64,000 nucleotides of DNA from Phycisphaerales bacterium (lineage in GTDB: Bacteria > Planctomycetota > Phycisphaerae > Sedimentisphaerales > Anaerobacaceae), in NCBI GenBank assembly GCA_020352215.1, contig CP070675.1, positions 5,114,966-5,178,965 on the forward strand. Reading direction: 5' to 3'. A program made the position numbers and the translations under genes. The notes beneath the pieces were generated by a model that saw only the letters and a list, made by a program, of their open reading frames with translations, did not search any database and was not told the DNA's origin. Positions 17,824 to 26,969 of this stretch are shown piece by piece; positions within the stretch are counted from its first letter, which is position 1; the number at the start of each line of letters is the position of its first letter.

Positions 17824-19140
17824 GTGAAAAAGACAAAGAGACAGATCGAAAGAGACGAGCAGCTCTATCAGCTCACCACCCTAGTGGCGGGGGAGTTTTC
17901 GCTTCAAGAGGTCCTGGATAGGCTTGCTGAGGCAGCGGTGAAGATAGTGCGCGTCAAGGCCTGCTCGATTCGGCTGCTGGATGAAGAGACCAACGATCTT
18001 AAGATGCGAAGCACTTATGGGCTGAGCGAAGAATACCGTAACAAAGGTGTCGTCTCGAAGGATGATCCTGTGGTGGCGGCGGCATTTGCCGGCGAGGCGG
18101 TCGTCCTTGACGATATGCGGGTAGATGGCAGGGTCGAGTATAAGGATGCGACGATCGCAGAAGGCCTCGTCAGTCAGCTGACGGTAGCGATGCAATTCCG
18201 GAACAAATCGATCGGAGTGCTGCGGCTATATAGCCCGAAGCCCAAGCACTTCGACCAGGATGACATAAGCCTTGCCCGGGCGGTCGCCTCACAGTGTGCG
18301 GTTGCCATCACCAACGCCAAACTCTACGCCGAAGCCGTGGAAGGGGCACGCATCGCCGAGCAGATGCGGCTGGCAGGGGCAGTCCAGCGAAGGATGATTC
18401 CGAAAGAGGTGCCTCGGATACCCGGGCTGGATGTGGCCGCCACGTACATTCCTTGCTTCGACGTGGGCGGGGATTTCTATGAGTTTCTCGAGATAGACGA
18501 AAACCGAATTGGATTGACGATTGCCGACGTGATAGGCAAAGGCGTTCCCGCTGCAATTATGATGAGTTGGTTCCGCGGAGCAGTGGGTGCCTACACCAAC
18601 GGATTTCGGCAGGCGTTGCAGCGCGACGGGCATGTCGACGGTGACAGAAACAGCGGCCCGAGAACTGCCATCCGAACGAGAAATGCCATTGTAAACTTTA
18701 ACAGGATGGCTTGCTCGGAGTGCAGGGACGGTGAGTTCATCACGTTGTTCTATGCGACTGTCGATGTGAAAGATCGCAGTGTGACCTACTGCAGTTGCGG
18801 GCACGAGCCCGCGGCCTTGGTCAGGAACGGCGAGATCATAGATCTGGACGCGGGGGGACTTGTCCTTGGGGTAGATGCCCAAGCTGAATACGAGATTGAG
18901 ACCGTCGCACTCAAAGAGCGCGATTGTCTGCTGCTATATACCGATGGGCTGATAGATGCGGTCAATTTCAACGGCGAGATGTGGGGTAGGGAACGGATGC
19001 TTGATGCTGTAAAGAACTCGACCGATCGGTCAGCTGAGCATATGATCCGAAATATCCTTAGGTACCGAAGACGTTTTGTCGGGTTAGCCAGGCAAATCGA
19101 TGATACGAGCATCATCGCCGTCAAGGTGGGCGGGCGGTGA
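17824..19140 (+). CDS. GAF-domain PP2C-type (SpoIIE/RsbU) serine phosphatase
   Basis: 438 residues from GTG 17824, chosen because a promoter covers the upstream alternative. The N-terminal GAF domain (residues about 20-170) runs from LVAGEFSLQEVLDRLAEAA to SQCAVAITNAKLY. A short linker leads to the SpoIIE domain with GGDFYEFLEIDENRIG, ADVIGKGVPAAIMMSWFRG, CSCGHEPAALVRNGEI and LLLYTDGLIDAVN, giving the metal-binding Asp set. Such proteins dephosphorylate anti-anti-sigma factors in partner-switching pathways, here in response to a ligand or state sensed by the GAF domain. No anti-anti-sigma or kinase partner is adjacent. No transmembrane segment is seen. Confidence 0.9.
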   Translation: MKKTKRQIERDEQLYQLTTLVAGEFSLQEVLDRLAEAAVKIVRVKACSIRLLDEETNDLKMRSTYGLSEEYRNKGVVSKDDPVVAAAFAGEAVVLDDMRVDGRVEYKDATIAEGLVSQLTVAMQFRNKSIGVLRLYSPKPKHFDQDDISLARAVASQCAVAITNAKLYAEAVEGARIAEQMRLAGAVQRRMIPKEVPRIPGLDVAATYIPCFDVGGDFYEFLEIDENRIGLTIADVIGKGVPAAIMMSWFRGAVGAYTNGFRQALQRDGHVDGDRNSGPRTAIRTRNAIVNFNRMACSECRDGEFITLFYATVDVKDRSVTYCSCGHEPAALVRNGEIIDLDAGGLVLGVDAQAEYEIETVALKERDCLLLYTDGLIDAVNFNGEMWGRERMLDAVKNSTDRSAEHMIRNILRYRRRFVGLARQIDDTSIIAVKVGGR

Positions 19141-19217
19141 CAGGTCTGATTCTTGGGGATTCGGATTATCCTGTGTGGGAGATTGCAGCTCACCATTTGC
19201 CGGGCACCGAATGTTAG

Positions 19218-19901
19218 ATGGCGGACTTACTTGTCACAATTGACGGTCCTGCGGCCAGCGGCAAGAGCACCGTGGCTCGAGCGCTGGCCGAAAGGCTGGG
19301 CGCGAGTTTTCTTGATACCGGTGCCATGTACCGTGCCGTGACACTCGCAGCGATGCAAGCCCGTGTGGATATGGCCGACGAAAACAAACTACTTGATCTC
19401 ACGGAGGAGAGTGAGTTTTCGTTCTCAGTCCGGGAAGGGAAAATGGCCGCATGTATCGACGGCGTTGATGTCACCGAGCGGATACGTGAGCCTCACGTGA
19501 CGGCCAATGCGCGATACGTTGCCTCCTCGGCGAAGGTGCGTGAGAAGCTGGTCGAAATGCAGAGGCAATTTGCTGCCGGCCAGGAGAGAATCGTTACCGA
19601 GGGGAGGGACCAAGGTACGGTGGTATTTCCCGAAGCCGACGTCAAGTTTTATCTCACGGCCGGCGCTTTGGAGAGGGCCAGAAGAAGGCAGGCCGAGCTG
19701 CGGGCCAACGGGACCGGCGGCAGTCTTGAGCAGATACAAAAGGCCATAGAGGACAGGGACAAGAGCGACGAGAGCAGGGCGGTGGGGCCGTTGAAACCAG
19801 CCGATGATGCTATTGTTTTGGATACGACGGACCTGAGCGTTGATGAGGTTGTGGCGAAGGCCTTGCGGTACGTGGAGGAGAAGTGCTTAGAGAAAGATTG
19901 A
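19218..19901 (+). CDS. cmk: Cytidylate kinase
   Basis: 227 residues. VTIDGPAASGKSTVARALAE is the P-loop of CMP kinase, LDTGAMYRAVTLAA the substrate-binding segment, TEGRDQGTVVFPEAD corresponds to the usual GRDIGTVVFP motif, and KFYLTAGALERARRRQAEL is the lid region. It phosphorylates CMP and dCMP in the cytoplasm. The ribosome binding site is weak. The stop overlaps the next gene (plsC) by 19 bp, so the two are translationally coupled; cmk-plsC is the first half of a conserved cmk-plsC-ispH-rpsA order. Confidence 0.95.
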   Translation: MADLLVTIDGPAASGKSTVARALAERLGASFLDTGAMYRAVTLAAMQARVDMADENKLLDLTEESEFSFSVREGKMAACIDGVDVTERIREPHVTANARYVASSAKVREKLVEMQRQFAAGQERIVTEGRDQGTVVFPEADVKFYLTAGALERARRRQAELRANGTGGSLEQIQKAIEDRDKSDESRAVGPLKPADDAIVLDTTDLSVDEVVAKALRYVEEKCLEKD

Positions 19902-20536
19902 GCACAGCGTGGTTCTGGCTCGCGCGCTGGATTTGCAGAGTATTATGTATTCTGTTTTTTCGCCTGCGCACGTCGGGTAAGGAAAATGTCCCCGAGAGCG
20001 GCGCTTTCGTGTTGGCCAGTAACCACCAAAGCTATCTCGACCCGGTGCTTTGCGGGGTGCCCTTGAAGCGGCAATTGTTTTTTCTTGCCCGTGATTCACT
20101 TTTCTCCAACTGGTTTTTCGGCCGGCTGCTTTCTTCGGTAAAGGCGATGCCGGTCAAGCGGGACGGAGGCGATTTGGCCACGATGAGGAAGATCATAGGC
20201 AAGCTCAAGGAAGGCTCCGGCGTCTGTCTTTTTCCGGAAGGTACGCGAAGCAGCGACGGCCGGATTGCGCCGTTTAAGCCCGGCTTCGGCCTTCTGTGCA
20301 GGCGAGGCAAGGCCGGTGTCGTGCCGGTATTGATCGACGGTTCTTTTGAGTGTTGGCCACGGCATAGGAAGCTCTTCTCCCGCGGCGCAATAACAGTCTG
20401 CTACGGTAGGGCGATAACCGCCAAGCAGGTCGAGGGTATGAAGGACGATGAGTTGGCGAAGCTTGTAGCCGATACGCTGCGAAAAATGCAGAACGATCGC
20501 CGTCTCAAACAAGGCAAGGAGCCATACGAATATTGA
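19883..20536 (+). CDS. plsC: 1-acyl-sn-glycerol-3-phosphate acyltransferase
   Basis: 217 residues from GTG 19883, with GAGGAG inside the end of cmk as ribosome binding site. ASNHQSYLDPVL is the NHx4D catalytic motif and CLFPEGTRSSDG the FPEGTR substrate-binding motif. VKAMPVKRDGGDLATMRKI lies between them as usual. The N-terminal WFWLARWICRVLCILFF should sit in the membrane. It acylates lysophosphatidic acid to phosphatidic acid. It overlaps cmk and ends next to the accessory block that begins at about 20.54 kb. Confidence 0.93.
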   Translation: MLRERLSTAWFWLARWICRVLCILFFRLRTSGKENVPESGAFVLASNHQSYLDPVLCGVPLKRQLFFLARDSLFSNWFFGRLLSSVKAMPVKRDGGDLATMRKIIGKLKEGSGVCLFPEGTRSSDGRIAPFKPGFGLLCRRGKAGVVPVLIDGSFECWPRHRKLFSRGAITVCYGRAITAKQVEGMKDDELAKLVADTLRKMQNDRRLKQGKEPYEY

Positions 20537-20560
20537 CATTCGATGTGCCGCAGATGCCGC

Positions 20561-20740
20561 TCAGTCTGTGAGGGTCACGGTGAGGTCATCCACAACAAAC
20601 TGCCAGGTCAGCTTGGGATAATCCTGTCCCTCAATGACGAGCCATATATCTTCCGTGCCGTTAGCACTTTCGCCCACCAAGTCCCAGCCGGCGTCGAGAG
20701 ACACGCTCGACGTATGCCTTCTACATAAATGACACAAGCG
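20561..20740 (-). pseudogene. Remnant of a GLUG-motif secreted protein (C-terminal fragment)
   Basis: On the minus strand the stretch ending at TGA 20563-20561 reads DAGWDLVGESANGTEDIW then LVIEGQDYPKLTWQ, the characteristic last unit of planctomycete GLUG-repeat surface proteins, followed by FVVDDLTVTLTD. The frame upstream (to about 20740) has lost recognisable repeats and there is no start codon context or signal peptide. This appears to be a decayed 3' end left beside plsC. Confidence 0.5.
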
Positions 20741-20875
20741 GCGAATTGCGATCGCCCCATCGTTGTCTAATCTGTGCCCTGCGTTGCGCCTACTGGGGCG
20801 GCGCTGCTTGATTCTCCACTTGACTTCTGAGAGAATGTCCTTGGGTGTGGAAGTGCCCGAATTGTGGGTAAAAAT

Positions 20876-21430
20876 ATGAGTGACGTCACGCGCATCTTGA
20901 CCGCTATTGAAGGGGGGGATGCTCGGGCTGCAGAAGACCTGCTGCCCCTGGTCTATGAGGAGCTGCGTCTATTAGCCGCTCAAAAGCTGTCTCGTGAGAC
21001 GCCAGGTCAGACACTACAGGCGACCGCCTTAGTCCACGAGGCCTATATTAGACTTGTTGCGGAGGAAGCGCAGAACTGGAAGAGTCGCAGTCATTTCTTC
21101 AGGGCCGCCGCCGAGGCGATGCGGCGGATTCTCATCGATAATGCGCGCCGCAAGAGAAGAGTCAAACACGGTGGCGAACGTCAGAAGATCGATCTGAATG
21201 ATGCTGCGTTGGGAAACGGCTGTGGACCGTCTGCGGATGACCTGCTCGCGCTGGACGAAGCCCTGATGAAGCTTCGTGACGAGAATGAGACGCAGGCGGA
21301 AGTCGTCAAACTGCGGTATTTTGCAGGCCTGAGCGTGGAACAGACAGCAGAGGTATTGGGAATCTCTGAAAGAACAGTCAAGCGTCATTGGGCTTATGCG
21401 CGAGCCTGGCTTCTCTGTGAGATAGGGTAG
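20876..21430 (+). CDS. ECF-type RNA polymerase sigma factor
   Basis: 184 residues from ATG 20876 (an upstream GTG at 20864 is possible). Region 2 includes LLPLVYEELRLLAAQKLSRE and LVHEAYIRLV, then KSRSHFFRAAAEAMRRILID. Region 4 has EVVKLRYFAGLSVEQTAEVL and ISERTVKRHWAYARAWL, the helix-turn-helix that reads the -35 box. This fits the planctomycete ECF group (TIGR02999-like) whose genes sit next to Ser/Thr kinases instead of classical anti-sigma factors. The next gene, 122 bp downstream, is such a kinase, so phosphorylation-controlled activity is likely. Confidence 0.9.
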   Translation: MSDVTRILTAIEGGDARAAEDLLPLVYEELRLLAAQKLSRETPGQTLQATALVHEAYIRLVAEEAQNWKSRSHFFRAAAEAMRRILIDNARRKRRVKHGGERQKIDLNDAALGNGCGPSADDLLALDEALMKLRDENETQAEVVKLRYFAGLSVEQTAEVLGISERTVKRHWAYARAWLLCEIG

Positions 21431-21552
21431 GGTTAGGGACTTCGTCACGGCTGCGCGACAGGTCTTTCCGAGAATTCTTCCAGAATCCGTGGCCCCTCGC
21501 GGGCTCGGACGGCGCGTATTATTCTGACGCACCACTTTGAAGGAGCCCAATC

Positions 21553-24111
21553 GTGGTTATTGGTAACAAAGAGGTAGCGGCTATTTTCCACGCGGCAACA
21601 GATTTTGAGAGTCGCGAAGAACGCGATGCCTATGTGCTGAAAGCCTGTGGAAGTGACCATGATATGCTCGCAAGGGTCAGAGTATTGCTGGAAAAGCACG
21701 ACGCCGGCAGCTTCCTTGATGCTCCAGTCTTCGGACCTGACGTCGCCTTAGACGACTCAGATATCACCGAGGGGCCCGGGACGGTCATCGGCCGGTACAA
21801 GCTGCTGGAAAAGATCGGGGAAGGTGGTATGGCCGTCGTCTATATGGCTGAACAGGAGCAACCTATTCGCCGCAAGGTGGCCTTGAAGATCATTAAATTG
21901 GGCATGGATACAAAGCAGGTCATCGCCCGTTTCGAGGCCGAACGACAGGCCCTGGCGATGATGGACCATGCCAATATCGCAAAGGTCCTGGATGCCGGTG
22001 CGACCGAGACCGGCCGGCCGTATTTCGTGATGGAGCTGGTCACGGGCGTTTCCATCACTGAATACTGCGACAACAACGAGCTAAGCACGCGCCAGCGCTT
22101 GGGCCTTTTCCTGCAGGTGTGCAACGCCGTTCAGCACGCACACCAGAAGGGCATTATCCACCGCGATTTGAAACCATCCAATGTGATGGTCACTCAGCGT
22201 GACGGCACGCCCCTGCCCAAGGTCATCGACTTTGGCATCGCCAAGGCCACGAACCAGAAGCTGACCGAAAAGACCCTCTTCACTCGCTACGCGCACATCA
22301 TCGGCACACCTGCCTATATGAGTCCGGAGCAGGCTGAGTTGAGCGAGCTGGACGTCGATACGCGGACAGATATCTACTCACTCGGCGTTTTACTCTACGA
22401 ATTGCTAACCGGAACCACGCCGTTTAGCGAAGAGCAGCTCCGCAAGGCGGGCTACATTGAGATGCAGCGGGTTATCCGCGAGGAAGAACCCACCAAGCCC
22501 TCCACGAAGCTCAGCACCCTCGGCGTCACATTAGCCGATGTGGCCAAGCACCGCGGCTCCACGCCTGACCTTCTGCGAAAAGCCATCCGCGGCGATCTGG
22601 ACTGGATTGTCATGAAATCGTTGGAAAAGGTCCGGGACAGGCGCTACGACAATGCCTCCGCCTTGGCATTCGATATCCAACGACACCTGAGCGATGAGCC
22701 GGTCCTAGCACGAGCGCCCAGCACTATGTACTGCTTGCACAAGTTCCTGCGCAGGCACCGATCCCAGGCTGTTCCCGCCCTCGCGATTGTGCTCGCTTTT
22801 GTTGCGGCAAGCGTCATTCTCTTAATCTGGATTCAGGACCGGCTTCAATTCGCGCAAGCCGAATCCCTCAGGCACAGTAACCTACTGTTCCAGGCTCAGA
22901 ACTCTTATAGAACGGAGCAATATACAGCCGCTCTGGAGCGGCTTAGCTCAATCCTCCATAGCAAGCATGTTGGAACCGACGCCCGCATTCTGCACGATCG
23001 CATTCTGGCCGACGCTCGCGAACAGGTCGTCCATTTTACTACCAAGATTGAAGCCAATCCTGAGGACGCCAACAACTACTTCTTCCGTGCTCAGCGCTAT
23101 GATCTCTTAGGCGAGGGGGATAAGGCGCGTTCCGACATGGCTCAATATGCAACAATCGCCGGCCGAGGGCGCACCTGTGATTTGCAGTTCGGCACGGCGG
23201 AGAGACTTGATCCGCCCGTCAACTCGCCAGCCAATGAATGGAACCCAAGGCTCTCAGCCGACGGTCTATCTCTTTACTTTCAGCGAGATTATGGTGACGA
23301 GCTGGAGCTGTGGATGGCTGCGCGAGCAACGAAACACGATCCCTGGGACTCTGCTATTCGCCTCGAAGGGGCAACTGTCCCGGTCCTTTGCGCACCTTTC
23401 GGAGTTGTGCCCGGTGTGACCACCATGGACGGCCTGGAATTGTATGGATGGGACCCAAGGCCCGGTGGATATGGCAGAAGTGACATTTATGTAATGACCA
23501 GGGAGACTCTAAACAGTCCCTGGACACAGCTTGTCAATCTTGGAGCAATGGTCAATAGTCTGTATTACGAGGTCTGGCCCTCGATCTCACCCGATGGACT
23601 GGTACTCTACTTCTCCGACTCTAGCAGTGAACTTCCTCGCCCCGGTGGCTGCGGTGGCGCAGATCTGTGGGTGACGAGGCGAGCTACGCGAACAGACCCA
23701 TGGCAGAAGCCGCTGAATCTTGGGTCGCAGGTCAACAGCCCAGCTGACGATTCGCGGCTGCACGTTTCGGCTGATGGTTTGCTGCTGTTCTTTGACTCCA
23801 AACGGTCGGGAGGATTCGGCGAATATGACATCTATGTATCGAGGCGAAAGGCCCTCTCCGATCCGTGGAGAGAGGCCGTGAACCTGGGCCCAGCGATCAA
23901 CACCCCAGCCTCCGAGTATAATCCCGGCATTGCTCCAGACGGCGGTACGCTCTTCTTTGTTCGCAACCACGACATCTGGCAGGCACCGATTACTACCATC
24001 GAAAGCAACTCGGACCCTAACAGCCTTACACGCTCGGCCGAACAATCAACGCTAGGCGACGCTCGAAAGGAGGTGGTGCCTGAAGAGAACCGTGAGATCC
24101 GGCCGCGCTAA
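21553..24111 (+). CDS. Transmembrane Ser/Thr protein kinase with PD40 beta-propeller sensor domain
   Basis: 852 residues from GTG 21553 (AAGGAG 7 nt upstream). The N-terminal 75 residues resemble the usual pre-kinase helical segment (FESREERDAYVLKACGSD). The kinase domain (about 80-370) shows LLEKIGEGGMAVVYMAEQE (Gly loop), KVALKIIKLGMD (Lys), GIIHRDLKPSNVMV (catalytic loop), KVIDFGIAKAT (DFG) and GTPAYMSPEQAELS. A transmembrane helix (VPALAIVLAFVAASVILLIWI) lies near residue 413. The outer part holds a short helical region then several WD40-like PD40 repeats (ADGLSLYFQRDYGDELELW, SPDGLVLYFSD). It probably signals to the adjacent ECF sigma factor. The same propeller type forms the next gene's product. 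Confidence 0.92.
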   Translation: MVIGNKEVAAIFHAATDFESREERDAYVLKACGSDHDMLARVRVLLEKHDAGSFLDAPVFGPDVALDDSDITEGPGTVIGRYKLLEKIGEGGMAVVYMAEQEQPIRRKVALKIIKLGMDTKQVIARFEAERQALAMMDHANIAKVLDAGATETGRPYFVMELVTGVSITEYCDNNELSTRQRLGLFLQVCNAVQHAHQKGIIHRDLKPSNVMVTQRDGTPLPKVIDFGIAKATNQKLTEKTLFTRYAHIIGTPAYMSPEQAELSELDVDTRTDIYSLGVLLYELLTGTTPFSEEQLRKAGYIEMQRVIREEEPTKPSTKLSTLGVTLADVAKHRGSTPDLLRKAIRGDLDWIVMKSLEKVRDRRYDNASALAFDIQRHLSDEPVLARAPSTMYCLHKFLRRHRSQAVPALAIVLAFVAASVILLIWIQDRLQFAQAESLRHSNLLFQAQNSYRTEQYTAALERLSSILHSKHVGTDARILHDRILADAREQVVHFTTKIEANPEDANNYFFRAQRYDLLGEGDKARSDMAQYATIAGRGRTCDLQFGTAERLDPPVNSPANEWNPRLSADGLSLYFQRDYGDELELWMAARATKHDPWDSAIRLEGATVPVLCAPFGVVPGVTTMDGLELYGWDPRPGGYGRSDIYVMTRETLNSPWTQLVNLGAMVNSLYYEVWPSISPDGLVLYFSDSSSELPRPGGCGGADLWVTRRATRTDPWQKPLNLGSQVNSPADDSRLHVSADGLLLFFDSKRSGGFGEYDIYVSRRKALSDPWREAVNLGPAINTPASEYNPGIAPDGGTLFFVRNHDIWQAPITTIESNSDPNSLTRSAEQSTLGDARKEVVPEENREIRPR

Positions 24112-24132
24112 GATAAGCGGTCAAAAAGAACA

Positions 24133-24172
24133 GCCGGTGAGTTCTTCGCCGCCAAGCATAGCACTCACCGGC
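24133..24172. repeat. Inverted repeat between kinase and propeller genes
   Basis: GCCGGTGAGT (24133-24142) and ACTCACCGGC (24163-24172) form a perfect 10-bp stem around a 20-nt loop. No T-tract follows, so it may be a weak terminator, an operator or an mRNA processing structure. Confidence 0.4.
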
Positions 24173-24269
24173 CTAGCCCGACCCGGGCGGATGGTTTGCA
24201 CGCCCGAGCCAAGGGATTCCGTGATCATACAGCAAGCCGAGAGACAAAACAACTTTGGAGGTACGAATC

Positions 24270-25340
24270 ATGAACAGAAACAGAAAGACGAAGCCAATTC
24301 TCACTTGTCTCTTGATGGTAGCTGGTGCTATTCTGCCTACTGGTGGGGCCGCGAACGCAGAGTTCAAGTTTGGCACCCCTGCAAATCTTGGGACCGCGAT
24401 CAACAGTATTCACGACGAAGCGGCTCCATGTATTTCAACCGACGGCCTGGAGCTCTACTTTTGTGACACTCCACTAGACTTGTATCCTGGTGGGCAGGGC
24501 GGTCAGGACATATGGGTCGCTAAGCGGGTCTCAACCGATCAGCCTTGGAGCACTGCTGTCAATCTTGGATCGCCGGTCAATGGTGCGAGCGATGACGGTG
24601 TGCCGCGCCTTTCATCTGACGGTCTGTCGCTGTACTTCGCTTCAAATCGCCGGGGGGGCTATGGCAATTTCGATATCTGGGTTAGTACTCGGACATCCCC
24701 CTCCTCGCCTTGGGGCGCACCGGCGAACATTGGCTCACCTGTGAATACCAGTGCTGATGAAGCATTCTTCAGTATTTCAGTCGCTGGCTTGGAGCTTTAC
24801 TTCTCCGAGTGGCAGTCTATTCGCCCTGCCGGATTCGGTCAGACAGACATATGGGTAGCAAGACGACCGTCTCCTGGCGCACCTTGGGGCACACCGGTTA
24901 ATCTCGGAGCAGAGGTCAATAGCGGCCACAAGGATGAGCAGCCCTTTATCTCTCCCGATGGCCTATCCCTCTTCTTCCTTTCTGACCGGCCGGGTGGATA
25001 CACTACTAGAGAGGGTGACATCTGGGTAACGACACGACGAACGGTTTCCGAGTCGTGGAGCACACCAGTCAATCTTGGCCCGATAGTCAACAACCCTGAC
25101 AGCGGCGGCTCGACCTTTCCCTACATCTCGGCTGATGATTCGGTTCTGTACTTCACTGCATACGACCGCCCTGGCGGATATGGCGGTTATGACTTATGGG
25201 AGGTGCCGATCATCTATGTCCCGCAGTGCGGCGATGCCAAGCATCCATATCCCATGGGAGATCTGAACCAGGACTGTCGTGTTGATTACGCTGACCTGGC
25301 CCTTCTTTGTGAGTGTTGGCTCCAAGACAACAATCCTTAG
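24270..25340 (+). CDS. Secreted PD40 beta-propeller protein with dockerin-like C-terminus
   Basis: 356 residues from ATG 24270 with GGAGG 8 nt upstream. A signal peptide (ILTCLLMVAGAILPTGGAANA) precedes about six PD40 units with the pattern STDGLELYFCD ... DIWVAKR ... WSTAVNLGSPVN. The C-terminus DLNQDCRVDYADLALLCECW is the planctomycete dockerin-like Ca-binding tail. The units closely resemble those in the outer domain of the kinase encoded 158 bp upstream, so the two genes probably share origin and perhaps ligand. No catalytic motif seen. Confidence 0.88.
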   Translation: MNRNRKTKPILTCLLMVAGAILPTGGAANAEFKFGTPANLGTAINSIHDEAAPCISTDGLELYFCDTPLDLYPGGQGGQDIWVAKRVSTDQPWSTAVNLGSPVNGASDDGVPRLSSDGLSLYFASNRRGGYGNFDIWVSTRTSPSSPWGAPANIGSPVNTSADEAFFSISVAGLELYFSEWQSIRPAGFGQTDIWVARRPSPGAPWGTPVNLGAEVNSGHKDEQPFISPDGLSLFFLSDRPGGYTTREGDIWVTTRRTVSESWSTPVNLGPIVNNPDSGGSTFPYISADDSVLYFTAYDRPGGYGGYDLWEVPIIYVPQCGDAKHPYPMGDLNQDCRVDYADLALLCECWLQDNNP

Positions 25341-25534
25341 CTGGCGAACGAGTTCGGCACAAAGCCACAATCGGGCTGGCAGGCTGCGGAGCTGCCAGCC
25401 CTCTCGCGTATTGCTATCCCAACACGAAGAAACTGGCTGAGCTGGATAGCGCCGCGCGCGTTTGTCTGATGGGAAGAGGAGTCTGTGCTTGTCGAGGTGA
25501 TGTAGAGACGCGCCGGGCGGTATGGGAACGGCAC

Positions 25535-25563
25535 TTGACGGGCCGGACGGTCGAGGGTATCGT
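25535..25563 (+). promoter_or_regulatory. Candidate promoter of the Gfo/Idh/MocA pair
   Basis: TTGACG (25535-25540), 17-nt spacer, TATCGT (25558-25563), about 60 bp before the first oxidoreductase gene. Confidence 0.45.
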
Positions 25564-25624
25564 CTTTCCGGGGTAACGTTATGGGTGTGATTCCGGGTGT
25601 TGAACGGATCGGAAAGGTAAATAA

Positions 25625-26929
25625 ATGGAACAGAGGCAAATCGTGCAGAAGCGTGAACTGAGTCGCAGAGATTTTGTGAAGACATCGGCCGCGTCACTCG
25701 GGGCTTTGGCAATGGGAGCTAACAGGGCCTTTGCGGCTGGTTCCGACAAGATTCGCATCGGGCTGATCGGCTGTGGCGGCCGGGGGACATACGACACGAC
25801 TAATTGCCTGAATGCCGCTCAGAATGTGGAACTTGTGGCAATGGGCGACCTTTTCAAGGACCGTCTCGATCGTTGCCGCAGGACCCTTGCGGAGAAACTC
25901 GCCGGCAAGGTGAAGGTGACCGACGATACCTGCTTTGTGGGTTGGGATGCCCACGAGAAGGTTGTGGCCTGTGACAATGTGGATATGGTAATTCTCACTG
26001 AACCGCCGCACTTTCGGCCCCAGCATCTGAAGGCCGCAATTGAAGCAGGCAAACATGTGTTTATGGAAAAGCCGGTGGCTGTCGATCCGGTCGGCGTTCG
26101 CTCGGTGATTGCCTCATCCGAGCTTGCGGACAGGAACAAATTGACTATCGTTGCCGGCACGCAGAGCCGCCGTCTGGCACATTTGATGGCTGGGATGAAG
26201 AGGATTCACGATGGTGCAATAGGTGAAATCCTCAGCGGGCAGTGCGTCAGAATCGGAGGAGGAATGCTCACGTGGTCGGAGGCTACGAAGAACCGCCGGG
26301 CGCACTGGTCGGATATGGAGTGGCAGCTCCGCCGGTGGCTGTTCCTTACGTGGCTGTCGGGGGACTTCATCGCGGAGATGCACGTGCATAACCTGGATGT
26401 GATGAACTGGGCATTTGACGCGCATCCCGTCCAGTGCATGGGCTTGGGCGGACGGCAGGTGCGGGCAGGGCCGGAGTACGGCAACGTCTACGACCATTTC
26501 GCCGTTGAGTATGAGTATCCTAACGGCGCGCGGGTCGAGTATATGGGCAGCCAGATTGAAGGCTGCACGTACCGCAGTGACAAGCGCGTGGTAGGGACTA
26601 AGGGTTCGGCGTATTCGGACTCCGGCAATTTCGTTATCGAAGGCACCAATGCGTTCAGATATGATGGGCCCAGTTGGAGTCCGGTGATAAGGCAACACGC
26701 GGATCAAATTGCAGCCATTCGCCAGGGCAAGCGCCTCAACGAGGGCAGGCGTATCGCGGAGAGTACGATGACGTCCATCATGGGTCGGATGAGTGCCTAT
26801 ACCGGCCGCGCGCTGAAATGGGACTGGGCGATGAAGGCCTCGAAACTGGACCTTAGTCCGCCGAAGTATGAATTCGGCGATCTGCCGATGCGACCGGTTG
26901 CGGTTCCGGGCAAGACAAAGCTGATTTAG
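25625..26929 (+). CDS. Tat-exported Gfo/Idh/MocA family oxidoreductase (copy 1)
   Basis: 434 residues. SRRDFVKTSAASLGALAMG is a twin-arginine signal, so the folded protein with bound NAD(P) is exported. The Rossmann part shows IRIGLIGCGGRGTYDT and EPPHFRPQHLKAAIEAGKHV followed by FMEKPVAVDPVGV, the EKP motif of the family. The C-terminal substrate domain has DFIAEMHVHNLDVMNWAFD. Family members oxidise or reduce sugars; with the DUF1080 gene nearby a 3-keto-sugar step is a reasonable inference. The next gene is a close paralogue 40 bp downstream. The distal part (EGRRIAESTMTSIMGRMSAY) is nearly identical between them. Confidence 0.9.
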   Translation: MEQRQIVQKRELSRRDFVKTSAASLGALAMGANRAFAAGSDKIRIGLIGCGGRGTYDTTNCLNAAQNVELVAMGDLFKDRLDRCRRTLAEKLAGKVKVTDDTCFVGWDAHEKVVACDNVDMVILTEPPHFRPQHLKAAIEAGKHVFMEKPVAVDPVGVRSVIASSELADRNKLTIVAGTQSRRLAHLMAGMKRIHDGAIGEILSGQCVRIGGGMLTWSEATKNRRAHWSDMEWQLRRWLFLTWLSGDFIAEMHVHNLDVMNWAFDAHPVQCMGLGGRQVRAGPEYGNVYDHFAVEYEYPNGARVEYMGSQIEGCTYRSDKRVVGTKGSAYSDSGNFVIEGTNAFRYDGPSWSPVIRQHADQIAAIRQGKRLNEGRRIAESTMTSIMGRMSAYTGRALKWDWAMKASKLDLSPPKYEFGDLPMRPVAVPGKTKLI

Positions 26930-26969
26930 CCGTCTCACCAGGTAAAACCTCTTGTCGAAAGGGCAACTT

